A stretch of DNA of 64,000 nucleotides from Xanthobacteraceae bacterium (GTDB lineage: Bacteria; Pseudomonadota; Alphaproteobacteria; Rhizobiales; Xanthobacteraceae), in assembly GCA_019635585.1 (NCBI GenBank), contig JAHBZE010000001.1, forward strand, positions 806,001 through 870,000, written 5' to 3'. The notes under the pieces are model-generated. The model worked only from the letters and a program-made list of their open reading frames with translations. It was not told where the DNA came from and ran no database searches. Below are positions 52,787-61,472 of this stretch, piece by piece. The position numbers and the translations under genes are program-made. Numbering within the stretch: position 1 is the first letter of the stretch; the number at the start of each line of letters is the position of its first letter.

Positions 52787-53791
52787 CTAACTCGCCTTCG
52801 CCATCACGTCCTTCGCGAACCACTCGATCTGGTCGTTCATTTCGCTGACGCTATTGGCCGGGAACATCAGCGCGCTGCAATGATCGATCCCGATCGATTT
52901 CAGCTTTGCGACCTTCTCCAGAATGACGTCCGGCGACCCGACCAGATTCGCTACTACCTGATGGCTGAGATCGCGGCCAGTATAGGCGAGCGAAACGCGA
53001 TGCGCGACCAAGCCGCTTTCCATGTAGCGCTTTTCCGCAGCTTCCATGGTTTTGTCGATCGTCACCGAGAACTGCGGCGCGATCTCGATTTCGGCGGGGT
53101 CGCGGCCCAGCTCGGCCGCGCGCTCTTTGAGCTTTACGATGCGTTCGGCAAGCTCGTTCAGGGGGCGCCAGCCGGGCAACCAGCCCTGTCCGTAACGTGC
53201 CGCGCGCTCGAGCGCCTCCAGATTGTGTCCACCGATATAGAGTGGGAACGGTTGCTTCCGGCTCTTCGGAAACATTTCGACGTCCTTGAACGAGTAATAC
53301 TTTCCTTCGAAGCTCGCGCTCTTCTCGGTGAAGAGCATGTCGAGCGACTTCAGCCCCTCATCCATCATGTCGCCGCGGCGTGACTTCGCTGCGCGCGAGC
53401 CGGCCCAGGCTTGAAACTCCTCGCGGTAGGCGCCGAGGCCGACCGCCAGAATGAAGCGGCCGTTCGACATCTGGTCGAGCGAAATCACCTGCTTGGCGAG
53501 ATAAACCGGGTCACGCATCGGCAACACGCAGAGCGCGGTGCCGAGCTTGAGCTTCGTCGTGACCGCGCCGATCGCAGCAAGCACGATGAGAGGTTCGTAG
53601 AAATTCGGCGGCGTATCGGGAAACAGGTTTCGCACATAATCCTGCGTGGTGACGTGGTCGTTACCCCATACCGAGTCATAGCCGAGGCGCTCGCAGAGCT
53701 TGCCCTGCTCGATAAAGTCTTCCGGCCCCGCAAACGGGATCGGATACATCACGCCTTCAAATCCCGTCGAAAGGCATACGCTGAATTTCAT
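52787..53791 (-). CDS. Luciferase-like (LLM class) oxidoreductase, probably F420-dependent
   Basis: A 334-residue luciferase-superfamily TIM barrel. MKFSVCLSTGFEG, GYDSVWGNDHV, LIVLAAIGAVTTKLKLGTALCVLPMRDPVYLAKQVISLDQMSNGRFILAVG and PLYIGGHNLEALERAARYGQGWLPG show the cofactor-binding barrel of F420/FMN LLM enzymes. ATG 53791 overlaps the next LLM gene's stop (ATGA), and cofE follows. Direct linkage to cofEDC argues for F420 as cofactor. Confidence 0.9.
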   Translation of the reverse strand: MKFSVCLSTGFEGVMYPIPFAGPEDFIEQGKLCERLGYDSVWGNDHVTTQDYVRNLFPDTPPNFYEPLIVLAAIGAVTTKLKLGTALCVLPMRDPVYLAKQVISLDQMSNGRFILAVGLGAYREEFQAWAGSRAAKSRRGDMMDEGLKSLDMLFTEKSASFEGKYYSFKDVEMFPKSRKQPFPLYIGGHNLEALERAARYGQGWLPGWRPLNELAERIVKLKERAAELGRDPAEIEIAPQFSVTIDKTMEAAEKRYMESGLVAHRVSLAYTGRDLSHQVVANLVGSPDVILEKVAKLKSIGIDHCSALMFPANSVSEMNDQIEWFAKDVMAKAS

Positions 53792-54753
53792 GGTTCACTC
53801 CCACCAATCTTGAGAAGCCTGGATATTTGCGCAGCGTCACGAACGCCGGCGATGACGACATCGTCGAGACCCGCAGCCCGATACATCTCGAAACGTTCCG
53901 CGACCTGTGACGGAGTTCCGCTGGCGGTGTGCTGCCGGACGATATCGTCCGTAATCAGCGACTCCGCGGTCTGCCAATCATCGTCGAGCACAGCGCGATT
54001 GAGTTTTTCCTGATCGAGCCGACTTCCCGCCGCATCGAGATTTGCGCGGTGGTGCGGTCCGCGCAGCAGGATCGAGAGCACGCGCCGCAGCCGGTCGTTC
54101 GCCGTCCGCTCATTGTCATCGATAGAGGAATACACGAGGCCATGCGTCTGCACGCGCCTTCCCTTGGCGCCGCGCCGCACGTGTTCAAGCGTCTGTTTCA
54201 CGAACGGCACCGATGCGCCGGCGCTGATCAAGACGCCATCCGCCTCGGCCCCGGCAAGTTCGAGCATTCCGGGACCGGACGCGGCAAGCACAATCGGCAC
54301 GTTGCGCGCGCCGACCACCAGCGATCGGGACGAAATCGAAAAGTGCTCGCCCTCGTATCGAACCGTTTCGCCCTGCAACAGCGCTTTTGCGATCTTCAAC
54401 GTTTCGCGCATCATCCTGAGCGGCTTCGTGCCGTCGATCGACAATGCATTGAGGTCGGCGGGCGCACCGGCACCGAAACAGAGCGTGACACGGCCATGAA
54501 ACATTTCGTCGAGCGTAGCTGCCGCCATAACTGCCTGCACCGGATGCACCGTGAACGGGCTTACAGCCATCAGCGCGACGCTCATCGAAGAGGCGCGGCT
54601 TAATGCGACGGCGGAGAGCGTGATCGGATCGCGAAGGAACAGATGGTTCGCGATCCAAAGCGATCTCGCCCGCCCTCGGTCGGCGGCTTCGACCTTTTCC
54701 AAGAATTGTTGCGCGGTATCGCGACCGTCGCAGGAAACCGAAAGCTCAAACAA
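53788..54753 (-). CDS. Luciferase-like (LLM class) oxidoreductase, probably F420-dependent
   Basis: A 321-residue LLM protein, shorter and divergent from its neighbour. ARSLWIANHLFLRDPIT, VALMAVSPFTVHPVQAVMAAATLDEMFHGRVTLCFGAGAP and NVPIVLAASGPGMLELAGAEADGVLIS match Mer-like F420 enzymes. The start is a TTG at 54753, preceded by GGTGA six bases before and overlapping the 2Fe-2S gene's stop by eight bases; no ATG/GTG is available near the fold start. It sits between the Mo-hydroxylase subunits and the second LLM gene. Confidence 0.87.
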   Translation of the reverse strand: MFELSVSCDGRDTAQQFLEKVEAADRGRARSLWIANHLFLRDPITLSAVALSRASSMSVALMAVSPFTVHPVQAVMAAATLDEMFHGRVTLCFGAGAPADLNALSIDGTKPLRMMRETLKIAKALLQGETVRYEGEHFSISSRSLVVGARNVPIVLAASGPGMLELAGAEADGVLISAGASVPFVKQTLEHVRRGAKGRRVQTHGLVYSSIDDNERTANDRLRRVLSILLRGPHHRANLDAAGSRLDQEKLNRAVLDDDWQTAESLITDDIVRQHTASGTPSQVAERFEMYRAAGLDDVVIAGVRDAAQISRLLKIGGSEP

Positions 54754-55207
54754 GGCTTTTCACCGCTTCGAGAATCTTGACGTAACCCGTGCAGCGGCAA
54801 ATGTTGCCGTGCAGGAAATGCCGGATTTCGGCTTCGCTCGCGTGAGGCTTCTGTTCAAGGAGCGCCGTGGTCGCGAGCACCATACCGGACGTACAGAAGC
54901 CGCATTGCATCGCCGCGTGATCGAGAAAAGCCTGCTGCACTTTGCTCAGCTTTCCGTTTTGGGAGAGACCCTCGATCGTCGTTACCTTCTTTCCGTCGAT
55001 GTCGATCGCAAGCGTCGTGCAACTGCTGACCGGAAGTCCGTCGACAAGCACGGTGCAGGCACCACACACTTCGACGTCGCAGGAGCGCTTAGTTCCCTTG
55101 AGCTTACAAGGGCCGCGTAGCATATCCACCAGCAATTCGGCTGCATCGACCGTCAGTTCGGTCTCGGCGCCATTCAGCACGAAACGAATATGCGTGGGAT
55201 CAAGCAT
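54746..55207 (-). CDS. Mo-hydroxylase 2Fe-2S subunit
   Basis: A 153-residue CoxS-type protein. SCDVEVCGAC gives Cys43, 48 and 51 of the plant-type cluster with SSC shortly after; the second cluster is in QCGFCTSGM and ICRCTGY. Transcribed after the FAD subunit (8-base overlap) and before the LLM gene. Confidence 0.95.
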   Translation of the reverse strand: MLDPTHIRFVLNGAETELTVDAAELLVDMLRGPCKLKGTKRSCDVEVCGACTVLVDGLPVSSCTTLAIDIDGKKVTTIEGLSQNGKLSKVQQAFLDHAAMQCGFCTSGMVLATTALLEQKPHASEAEIRHFLHGNICRCTGYVKILEAVKSLV

Positions 55208-56081
55208 TCGCCCCTCCCTTGTTTTGCGCAGCCTCGCAAGCCGCCGCGAGCGCGCGCTGGATCAGCACGGACGCAAGATGCTGCTTGTAGTCGGCGCTGC
55301 CGTGCAGATCGCTCGCAGTCGAAATGCCCGCGGCGCAGTCGCGGGCAGCCCGAGGCAAGACGTCCGGGAGCGATGTTGCCGGGACGCCTGCGATTGCGTC
55401 CTCGATTTCCGTCGCCTGAAGCGGATGATCGCCGATTGCGCCGAACCAGAGCCGGTAGGACGGCTTGCCTTCGCGCATGATGCAGCCTGCGGAAGCGCCG
55501 ACTGCCGGTCGTTCGAGATGCCCGAATTTGCGGTAGGCGAACCCCTCACCCGCCGCCGTTACCGGAATACGGATTTCTGCGATCAGTTCGTTCTCCTCGC
55601 GCGCGGTCGTAAATTCGCTCAATATGAACGCGCGCATCGGCACCGCGCGTTTTCCGCCGGGCGATACCAGTACTAACGTCGCATCCATCGCCGAAAGCAG
55701 CGACGGCGGATCGGAATGCGGCTCGGCAAAGGCGAGATTTCCCGCAAGCGTTCCGGCAGCGCGGACACGGATGTTGGCAACTTCTTCGCTCAACGCGGCA
55801 TAGGCTGGAACATGCGCCTTCACCACATCGCTGTTCGCAATCTGGTGATGGGTCGCGAGCGCTCCGATTACGAGCTCTTTGCCTTCGACGCGAATGCCGG
55901 AGAGCTCTTTCACCTGCTTTAGGTCGATCAGGTGTTCGTAGCGCAACACGCGCGCCTTCAACGCAAGCAGCAGTTCCGTACCGCCTGCATAGACCGCGGC
56001 ATCGTCTCCGTGCCTGCCGAGGGTTTCGAACACCTCGTCAAGGCTCGCCGGACGGTGATGCGTGAACGGAACCAGAAACAC
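55200..56081 (-). CDS. Mo-hydroxylase FAD-binding medium subunit
   Basis: A 293-residue CoxM-type FAD protein with AAVYAGGTELLLALK and RVRAAGTLAGNLAFAEPHSDPPSLL as FAD-binding motifs. No Fe-S loop. The start is GTG 56081, one base after the CoxG stop, with AGG as ribosome site. It belongs to the L-G-M-S unit at 54.7-58.8 kb. Confidence 0.92.
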   Translation of the reverse strand: MFLVPFTHHRPASLDEVFETLGRHGDDAAVYAGGTELLLALKARVLRYEHLIDLKQVKELSGIRVEGKELVIGALATHHQIANSDVVKAHVPAYAALSEEVANIRVRAAGTLAGNLAFAEPHSDPPSLLSAMDATLVLVSPGGKRAVPMRAFILSEFTTAREENELIAEIRIPVTAAGEGFAYRKFGHLERPAVGASAGCIMREGKPSYRLWFGAIGDHPLQATEIEDAIAGVPATSLPDVLPRAARDCAAGISTASDLHGSADYKQHLASVLIQRALAAACEAAQNKGGANA

Positions 56082-56082
56082 G

Positions 56083-56535
56083 TCAGACCTGCGCCAGTTG
56101 TTCTTTGATACGCCGCTCGAACTCGACGAAATTCTCTTCTGCTTTCTTTTTGATTACGGAATAGCCGAGCGAAGCGAGCCGGCCAGCGACTGCGAGTTGT
56201 GCGTTCACCGAGAACTTGCTCGCGCCGTCACCTTCAGGCGCGACATTCACCTTCAGCCTGACGGTCAAGGTCGTCCCGGTGAACTTGTCCTTTCCGGCCG
56301 CAGCCGCGTTCACGAAGGACGGCTCTTCGTAGCTCTCGACGTTGATCTGCGCGGGAACTTCGAGCTTGAACGGCCCGATCTTTTGCTTCATCACCGCGCT
56401 GTAGAGCTTGAGCTTCTCCTGCTCCTCGATTTTATCGCAGCCGGGAATGCAGGCCGCCATGCGCTCAATATCGATCATGAGCGTCCAGATGCGATCCGGC
56501 GTGGTCGGGAGCACTGCTTCAAAGCTGAAATCCAT
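56083..56535 (-). CDS. CoxG-like SRPBCC protein
   Basis: A 150-residue CO-dehydrogenase-subunit-G-like (SRPBCC fold) protein. FSFEAVLPTTPDRIWTLMIDIERMAACIPGCDKIE is the characteristic CoxG start. Such proteins accompany Mo-hydroxylases and are thought to help maturation or membrane recruitment. It starts at ATG 56535, three bases after the large-subunit stop. Confidence 0.92.
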   Translation of the reverse strand: MDFSFEAVLPTTPDRIWTLMIDIERMAACIPGCDKIEEQEKLKLYSAVMKQKIGPFKLEVPAQINVESYEEPSFVNAAAAGKDKFTGTTLTVRLKVNVAPEGDGASKFSVNAQLAVAGRLASLGYSVIKKKAEENFVEFERRIKEQLAQV

Positions 56536-56538
56536 CGC

Positions 56539-58806
56539 TCAGCGCTCCTTCCTGTCGCGGATCGCGCGCCACACACGCTCCGGCGTGAGCGGCAATTCGC
56601 GAATACGTGCGCCGTAGCCTGCCGCGAGCGCGTTTGCGACCGCGGGCGCAACCGGAAGGATCGCGCCCTCGCCCATACCGCGCATCCCGCCGAGACCGGG
56701 GCCGGTTCCGCTTTCGATCAGCACCGTGACAAAATTCTCGGGCACTTCATCGATCGTCGGCACGTGATAGTCGATCATGGTGGCATTGATCGGCTGGCCG
56801 TCTTGATAGACGAGTTCTTCGCTCAGCGTATGGCCGAGCCCCATCACGGTGGCGCCTTCGTCCTGCCCTTCTGCCGCCGCGCGATTCACCACGCGGCCGA
56901 CATCGGCAACGCTTACATAATGACGTACACTGATTTCGCCGGTGTCCTCGTCGACCGCGACCGCGCACTGACCCGCTGCCGTTTCCCAGAACAGCGGCGC
57001 TTGCGCGAGCTTGCCGGCGTTCGAATACGGCGAGACGCGCCCGATGCTAACGAGTTCGCCGCTGTCGATTCCGAAATAGGCATGCAGCAATTCGCCGAAC
57101 GTCTTCTTCCGGTTGCCGATTGCGATTCCGCCTTCGCAGAGTTCCACTGACTGCGGGTCAACTTCGAGCACGATCGCCGCGATATCCGCGATCTGCCGCC
57201 TGATGTCCGCAGCCGCGTCGGCAATTGCGAGCCCCATCATCAACGATGAACGGCTCGCGCCTGTGCCCCAGTCGAACGGCGCGATCGCCGTATCTGGGGT
57301 CAGCACTTCGACCACATCCACCGGCTGCTTCAACTGTTCAGCGGTGAGCCTGCGCAATACCTCGCGCACGCCCTGCCCGATCTCGACGCTGTTCGAAACG
57401 ACCGCGACCGAGCCGTCGATCTTCAGGCGGAGCAATACCGAAGACACCGCCATGATGCCGGGATCGGAAATTCCGAGCGCGGTGCCGCGATGCGTTTTGC
57501 TGCCGCTATCCGAAGCGCGAAGCTGCGTCATTTCGCGGGTCGCTATATCCATCGCCTCGCCCATCTCGACATCGATCGGGCGAAGGTCCGGACGCACGTG
57601 CTCGCCGCGGCGAAGCAGATTGCGGTTTCGAATTTCGAGCGGATCGAGACGTAGCGCTTCGGCGATCTCGTCCATCTGCGACTCGGATGCCCATACCGCC
57701 TGCGGCCCGCCGATGGAGCGAAACGCGGCACCCGGTACAGTGTTCGTGTATGCCGCCATGCTTTCCAGTTTCAGGTTCGGAATCCGGTACGGCCCGATGG
57801 CGCGGTTCGCAGCCTTTACCGCGACGGCCGGGCCGGTATCGGCGTATGCGCCGCCGTTCATCAGGACGCTGACCGACTTCGCGAGAATGGTGCCGTCGTT
57901 GCGAACGCCCGTCTTCACGCGGATCGAGGCGCTGAGCCGTCGCGCGGTCAGCATCGATTCCGAAACCGAGAGGCAGACACGAACTGGCCGGCGCGCTTTC
58001 CATGCAAGCGCTGCGACCAGCGGGTCGATCTTTACAGACGCCTTGCCGCCGAAGCCGCCGCCTACATTCGGCGAAATGATCCGGATGCGCGCAAGCGGCA
58101 TCCCGAAGACGCGGGAGAGAACCTTCTGGATCGCGGTCGGCGACTGGCCGCAACTCCACAGCGTAAGGCCGTCGCTCTGAAACGAGGCAATGACGCAATG
58201 GGGTTCCATCGCGTAATGGAAGATCATCGGAAATTCGTACTTCGCCTCGAAGCAACGGTCGGCCTGCGCAAACGCCTTTTCGACGTCGCCGTGTTCGTAG
58301 TTGTAGCGCTGGAAGATGTTGGTTCCGGCGACCGGCTTTGCCTCGCCCTTGAAATAGAAATCCTTGACGGTGTCGTGCGTTTCGTGAACCAGCGGTGCGG
58401 ATGCCTCGATCGCTTCCGTCGCGTCGGTGACGAAGGGAAGCGGCTCGTAGTCGACTGAAATCGCCTCGAGCGCCTCTTCCGCAATACGTTCGTCAGCGGC
58501 TGCCACCATCGCTACCGGCTCGCCGACATAACGCACGCGGTCGATCGCGATCACCGGCCTGTCCTTGAGATAGAGACCCCAGTGATTGTTCAGCGCGGCG
58601 ACGTCGGCACCAGTCAGCACGGCAATGACGCCCGGCATCTCGAGTGCTGCCGAAGCATCTATACCTTTTATTACCGCGTGCGGATGCGGGCTGCGCAGGA
58701 TCTTGCCGTGGACCATGCCCGGCACTTCGACATCGGTGATGTATTCCGTGCGGCCCGTGACCTTGTCGACGTGGTCCGGATGCGGGCTCGGTGCGCGGCT
58801 AGACAT
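56539..58806 (-). CDS. Mo-hydroxylase molybdopterin-binding large subunit
   Basis: A 755-residue CoxL-type subunit: VDKVTGRTEYITDVEVPGM, NVGGGFGGKASVKIDPLVA, GAAFRSIGGPQAVWASESQMDEI and GGMRGMGEGAILPVAPAVANAL with the catalytic Glu. The frame extends upstream to 59412, but that part is antisense-like; ATG 58806 follows GGAG and coincides with the family N-terminus. It lies 56 bases after the threonine-synthase-like gene. The three large subunits in the window are clearly different from each other, so they likely act on different substrates or steps. Confidence 0.93.
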   Translation of the reverse strand: MSSRAPSPHPDHVDKVTGRTEYITDVEVPGMVHGKILRSPHPHAVIKGIDASAALEMPGVIAVLTGADVAALNNHWGLYLKDRPVIAIDRVRYVGEPVAMVAAADERIAEEALEAISVDYEPLPFVTDATEAIEASAPLVHETHDTVKDFYFKGEAKPVAGTNIFQRYNYEHGDVEKAFAQADRCFEAKYEFPMIFHYAMEPHCVIASFQSDGLTLWSCGQSPTAIQKVLSRVFGMPLARIRIISPNVGGGFGGKASVKIDPLVAALAWKARRPVRVCLSVSESMLTARRLSASIRVKTGVRNDGTILAKSVSVLMNGGAYADTGPAVAVKAANRAIGPYRIPNLKLESMAAYTNTVPGAAFRSIGGPQAVWASESQMDEIAEALRLDPLEIRNRNLLRRGEHVRPDLRPIDVEMGEAMDIATREMTQLRASDSGSKTHRGTALGISDPGIMAVSSVLLRLKIDGSVAVVSNSVEIGQGVREVLRRLTAEQLKQPVDVVEVLTPDTAIAPFDWGTGASRSSLMMGLAIADAAADIRRQIADIAAIVLEVDPQSVELCEGGIAIGNRKKTFGELLHAYFGIDSGELVSIGRVSPYSNAGKLAQAPLFWETAAGQCAVAVDEDTGEISVRHYVSVADVGRVVNRAAAEGQDEGATVMGLGHTLSEELVYQDGQPINATMIDYHVPTIDEVPENFVTVLIESGTGPGLGGMRGMGEGAILPVAPAVANALAAGYGARIRELPLTPERVWRAIRDRKER

Positions 58807-58862
58807 CGGCGCTCTCCGCTGTCGCCCGCTGCACGGTATGGAACACGCCGGTCTGCAAGCTG

Positions 58863-60125
58863 CTACCTCGGCGACGGGAAAATGTTGCGTTTGACGAGTT
58901 CGCGTACAGCTTCGTCGAAATCTGCCGACACTACAATTAAGTCGTCCTGATACTTCGCCGTAACCGCGGTATCCTTCAGGCCGCTCGCGGTCAGCAGCGC
59001 GACGACCGTCTCGCCGGCGCCGATTACGCCTCGTTCCTTCAGTTTCTCGACTGCGACGAAAGTCGCCGCCGAAGACGGTTCCACGTAGAGCCCTTCCCGT
59101 CTTGCGAGCCGGCTCTGCCAGCGCATCATGTCGTCGTTTCTGGCGGTCACGGCTACGCCTTTCGAGCGCCGCAGAATATCGAGCGCTTGGTGAGTCGCTT
59201 GGGTCGCACCGATCGAGACCGCGACCGTGTCGTGCGTTTTCGGCATGTCGCTCGGCGCATCCACCTTCTCGGTCATTGCACGCTCGAGCGAACCGTAGAC
59301 CTCCGCGGCAACGAAGCGCGGCATGCGGTCGGTCCAGCCGAACGCCATCATGTCCTCGAAGCCGCGCCACATCCCGACCAGCGCGTCGCCGTAGCAGACC
59401 GGAAGCACGCACCAGTCAGGAACACGCCAGCCGAGTTGCTCTGCGATTTCGTAAGCTAGCGTCTTGTAGCCGTCGATCCCGAGCGGATTGCTGCCGGCGA
59501 CCGGCCCAAAGAACGGAGAAGTCGGAAACCATCCGAAATTGCGGACAGCATGTTCCATCAAAGTCCAGCGGTACTTTTTATTTTCGACCGCGATCACTTG
59601 CGCGCCATAGGCCCGCATCTGGTGCAGCATCGGGCCGCTCGTTCCCTTAAACGTGAACACGACGCAGGGAATGTCCGCCTTTGCGGCATAGGCTGCGGCG
59701 GCTGCACCAGCATTTCCGGACGAGCTCGATACGATCACCTTCGCGCCGAATTTCTTCGCCGAAGATACCGCGAGACAGGCGAGCCGGTCCTTAAAAGACC
59801 AGGTCGGATTTCTGCTTTCGTCTTTTCCGTAAAGGTTTTGCAGACCAAGCTCGGACCCGAGGGCTGCGAGCCTGTGAAGCGAGCTGCCACCCTCACCTAG
59901 ACTGACCGCTTCGCTCTCCGAAACCGGCAAAATGTCGCCATAGCGCCAAAGATTTTGCGGCGCATCCGCCGCCGGCTTCGCACGCTTTACGCGCAGCGAA
60001 TTGTCATAGGCAACGACGAGATTGCTCCGGACTTCCGGCCTGCATACTGGGCAATCCCGGTCGTAGTGATCGAGCGGAAATTGCGTTGCGCATCGTACGC
60101 ATTGAAGCCCGACGACATGCGACAT
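58863..60125 (-). CDS. PLP-dependent threonine-synthase-like enzyme with zinc ribbon
   Basis: A 420-residue fold-type II PLP enzyme. An N-terminal CVRC ... CPVC (Cys9, 12, 25, 28) looks like a zinc ribbon; NPTWSFKDRLA carries the PLP Lys112; SSSSGNAGAAAAAYAA is the phosphate-binding loop. This matches the threonine-synthase-like group that also contains diaminopropionate and cysteate-type lyases. ATG 60125 shares one base with the M24 stop (TGATG). Location within the F420/Mo operon suggests a catabolic lyase or beta-replacement rather than threonine biosynthesis. Confidence 0.85.
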   Translation of the reverse strand: MSHVVGLQCVRCATQFPLDHYDRDCPVCRPEVRSNLVVAYDNSLRVKRAKPAADAPQNLWRYGDILPVSESEAVSLGEGGSSLHRLAALGSELGLQNLYGKDESRNPTWSFKDRLACLAVSSAKKFGAKVIVSSSSGNAGAAAAAYAAKADIPCVVFTFKGTSGPMLHQMRAYGAQVIAVENKKYRWTLMEHAVRNFGWFPTSPFFGPVAGSNPLGIDGYKTLAYEIAEQLGWRVPDWCVLPVCYGDALVGMWRGFEDMMAFGWTDRMPRFVAAEVYGSLERAMTEKVDAPSDMPKTHDTVAVSIGATQATHQALDILRRSKGVAVTARNDDMMRWQSRLARREGLYVEPSSAATFVAVEKLKERGVIGAGETVVALLTASGLKDTAVTAKYQDDLIVVSADFDEAVRELVKRNIFPSPR

Positions 60126-61312
60126 CAAATTACACGCAGCTTGGCATCGGTAAGCATGAAGGTGTCGATGCCGTCGCGCGTGACGACCATCGTGTCCTCG
60201 ACCTGCAATCCCGCGTAGCCCATTTCGTAATACGGGGTTTCGACGCAGATCACCATGCCTTCCTCGAAACTCTCACCATTGGACGGCGCAATGTTCGGCG
60301 CGTCATAACCGTCGAGGCCGATACCGTGACCGATATGGCTGCGCTGATAATGCGGGATGCCCTCGCGGCGTACCGCCTCGACTGCCGCGTCGAATACATC
60401 CGCTACCTTTACGCCCGGCTTGATCATATCGATCGCCTTGTACATGCCGACGCAGATGGCGTTGTGGTAGCGGACGGTCTTTTGATCTGGCTCGCCGATG
60501 ATGCCGTTGCGTGCGATGTCCGCGCGGTAGTGATGATAGCGTCCGCCCACGTCGAAGCGGATCACGGCGCCGCGCTTGATCCTGGTTTCGTTCGGCTGCA
60601 CGTTGGTCATGGCGCCGCGATCACCGACGCCGATGCAGCCGAGCACCGGCAGGCCGCCCTCCTCGATCGTCTTGCAATGGAACGCGCGCGCAAGATCCAT
60701 CTCGGTCTTGCCTTCGCGCGCGATATCAAGCGCCGCGGTGATCGACATATCCGCGATCTGCGCCGACTTGCGAAGACGGCGAATTTCTTCATGCGTCTTG
60801 ATTGCGCGTGCATAACGGAAAACGCTCGACGCCCGTACCAGCTTTGCGTTTGGCAGAAGCTCCGCGAGCTTGTCCCAATATTCCGGAAGAATGCCGATTT
60901 CGTCGACGCCGATGGTGGCCGACTGCAGTCCGCGATCCTTGATTGCTCTAACAAGGCAGCCGACGGCATCGCTATCGTCGTGCTGATCGAGGATTTCCTG
61001 AATGCGCTTGTCCTGCCCAGAAAGCGTTACACCCGGCGTCGCGTCGACGATGAACTTTCCGAAGCGGCGAACGTCCTTGACCCAGACTTCCGGATCGGCG
61101 GCGAGATCGACGAGACCCGTGCTCGTGATGGCGACTGCGTCCTCGAGATTGGCGGCGGGCGTCAGCACATAAGCCTGCGGCCCGCGGCGGATCCATTGGC
61201 TCATCGCCCAAAAGCCGCTCGTATAGGTCACGTTTTCCGGCATTGTCGCGACGACCGCATCCAGACCGGAGCGCTTCATGCCAGCCAGCAGCCGGTCCGC
61301 ATTCATGAGCAT
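60125..61312 (-). CDS. M24-family metallopeptidase (Xaa-Pro/creatinase-like)
   Basis: A 395-residue pita-bread fold enzyme. Metal ligands are visible in FDVGGRYHHYRADIAR (two Asp), SHIGHGIGLDGYD (His), CVETPYYE and QVEDTMVVT (two Glu). The N-terminal creatinase-like domain starts MNADRLLAGMKRSGLDAVVA. TTG 61327 opens the frame; ATG 61312 follows AGGAA with good spacing. It is the first gene of the 61.3-49.6 kb operon and is preceded by the shared GTTCC/GGAAC element. It could cleave a C-N bond in a non-peptide substrate, as creatinase and related enzymes do. Confidence 0.92.
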   Translation of the reverse strand: MLMNADRLLAGMKRSGLDAVVATMPENVTYTSGFWAMSQWIRRGPQAYVLTPAANLEDAVAITSTGLVDLAADPEVWVKDVRRFGKFIVDATPGVTLSGQDKRIQEILDQHDDSDAVGCLVRAIKDRGLQSATIGVDEIGILPEYWDKLAELLPNAKLVRASSVFRYARAIKTHEEIRRLRKSAQIADMSITAALDIAREGKTEMDLARAFHCKTIEEGGLPVLGCIGVGDRGAMTNVQPNETRIKRGAVIRFDVGGRYHHYRADIARNGIIGEPDQKTVRYHNAICVGMYKAIDMIKPGVKVADVFDAAVEAVRREGIPHYQRSHIGHGIGLDGYDAPNIAPSNGESFEEGMVICVETPYYEMGYAGLQVEDTMVVTRDGIDTFMLTDAKLRVI

Positions 61313-61353
61313 GTGCAGTTTCCTCAAGAGGAAGATTCAAGGCTGAACGTCAT

Positions 61354-61379
61354 GTTCCGTTTTTCGGAACGTCGTTCTA
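61354..61379. promoter_or_regulatory. Putative IclR operator upstream of the M24/F420 operon
   Basis: GTTCC (61354-61358), seven bases, GGAAC (61366-61370), GTC, GTTCT (61374-61378). CGGAACGTCGTTCTA (61365-61379) matches 14 of 15 bases of the element at 49490-49504. It is 41 bases upstream of the M24 start. Confidence 0.6.
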
Positions 61380-61472
61380 GATTTTTGATTTATAGGCAAC
61401 GGCTTACGCCGCCGTCAAGAAGCGCAACGGGAAATGCAGGGTTGAAATCTTGTCTCGGCTGAAAGCGGGCAG

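Noticed and set aside
58807-59412. N-terminal extension of the large Mo-hydroxylase subunit
   Set aside because: The extension is Arg-rich, overlaps the PLP enzyme, and a good ribosome site precedes ATG 58806 at the start of the conserved domain.
60086-61462. Long plus-strand open frame (458 codons) opposite the M24 peptidase
   Set aside because: Antisense to an enzyme with all metal ligands intact; low-complexity Arg-rich product and no ribosome site.
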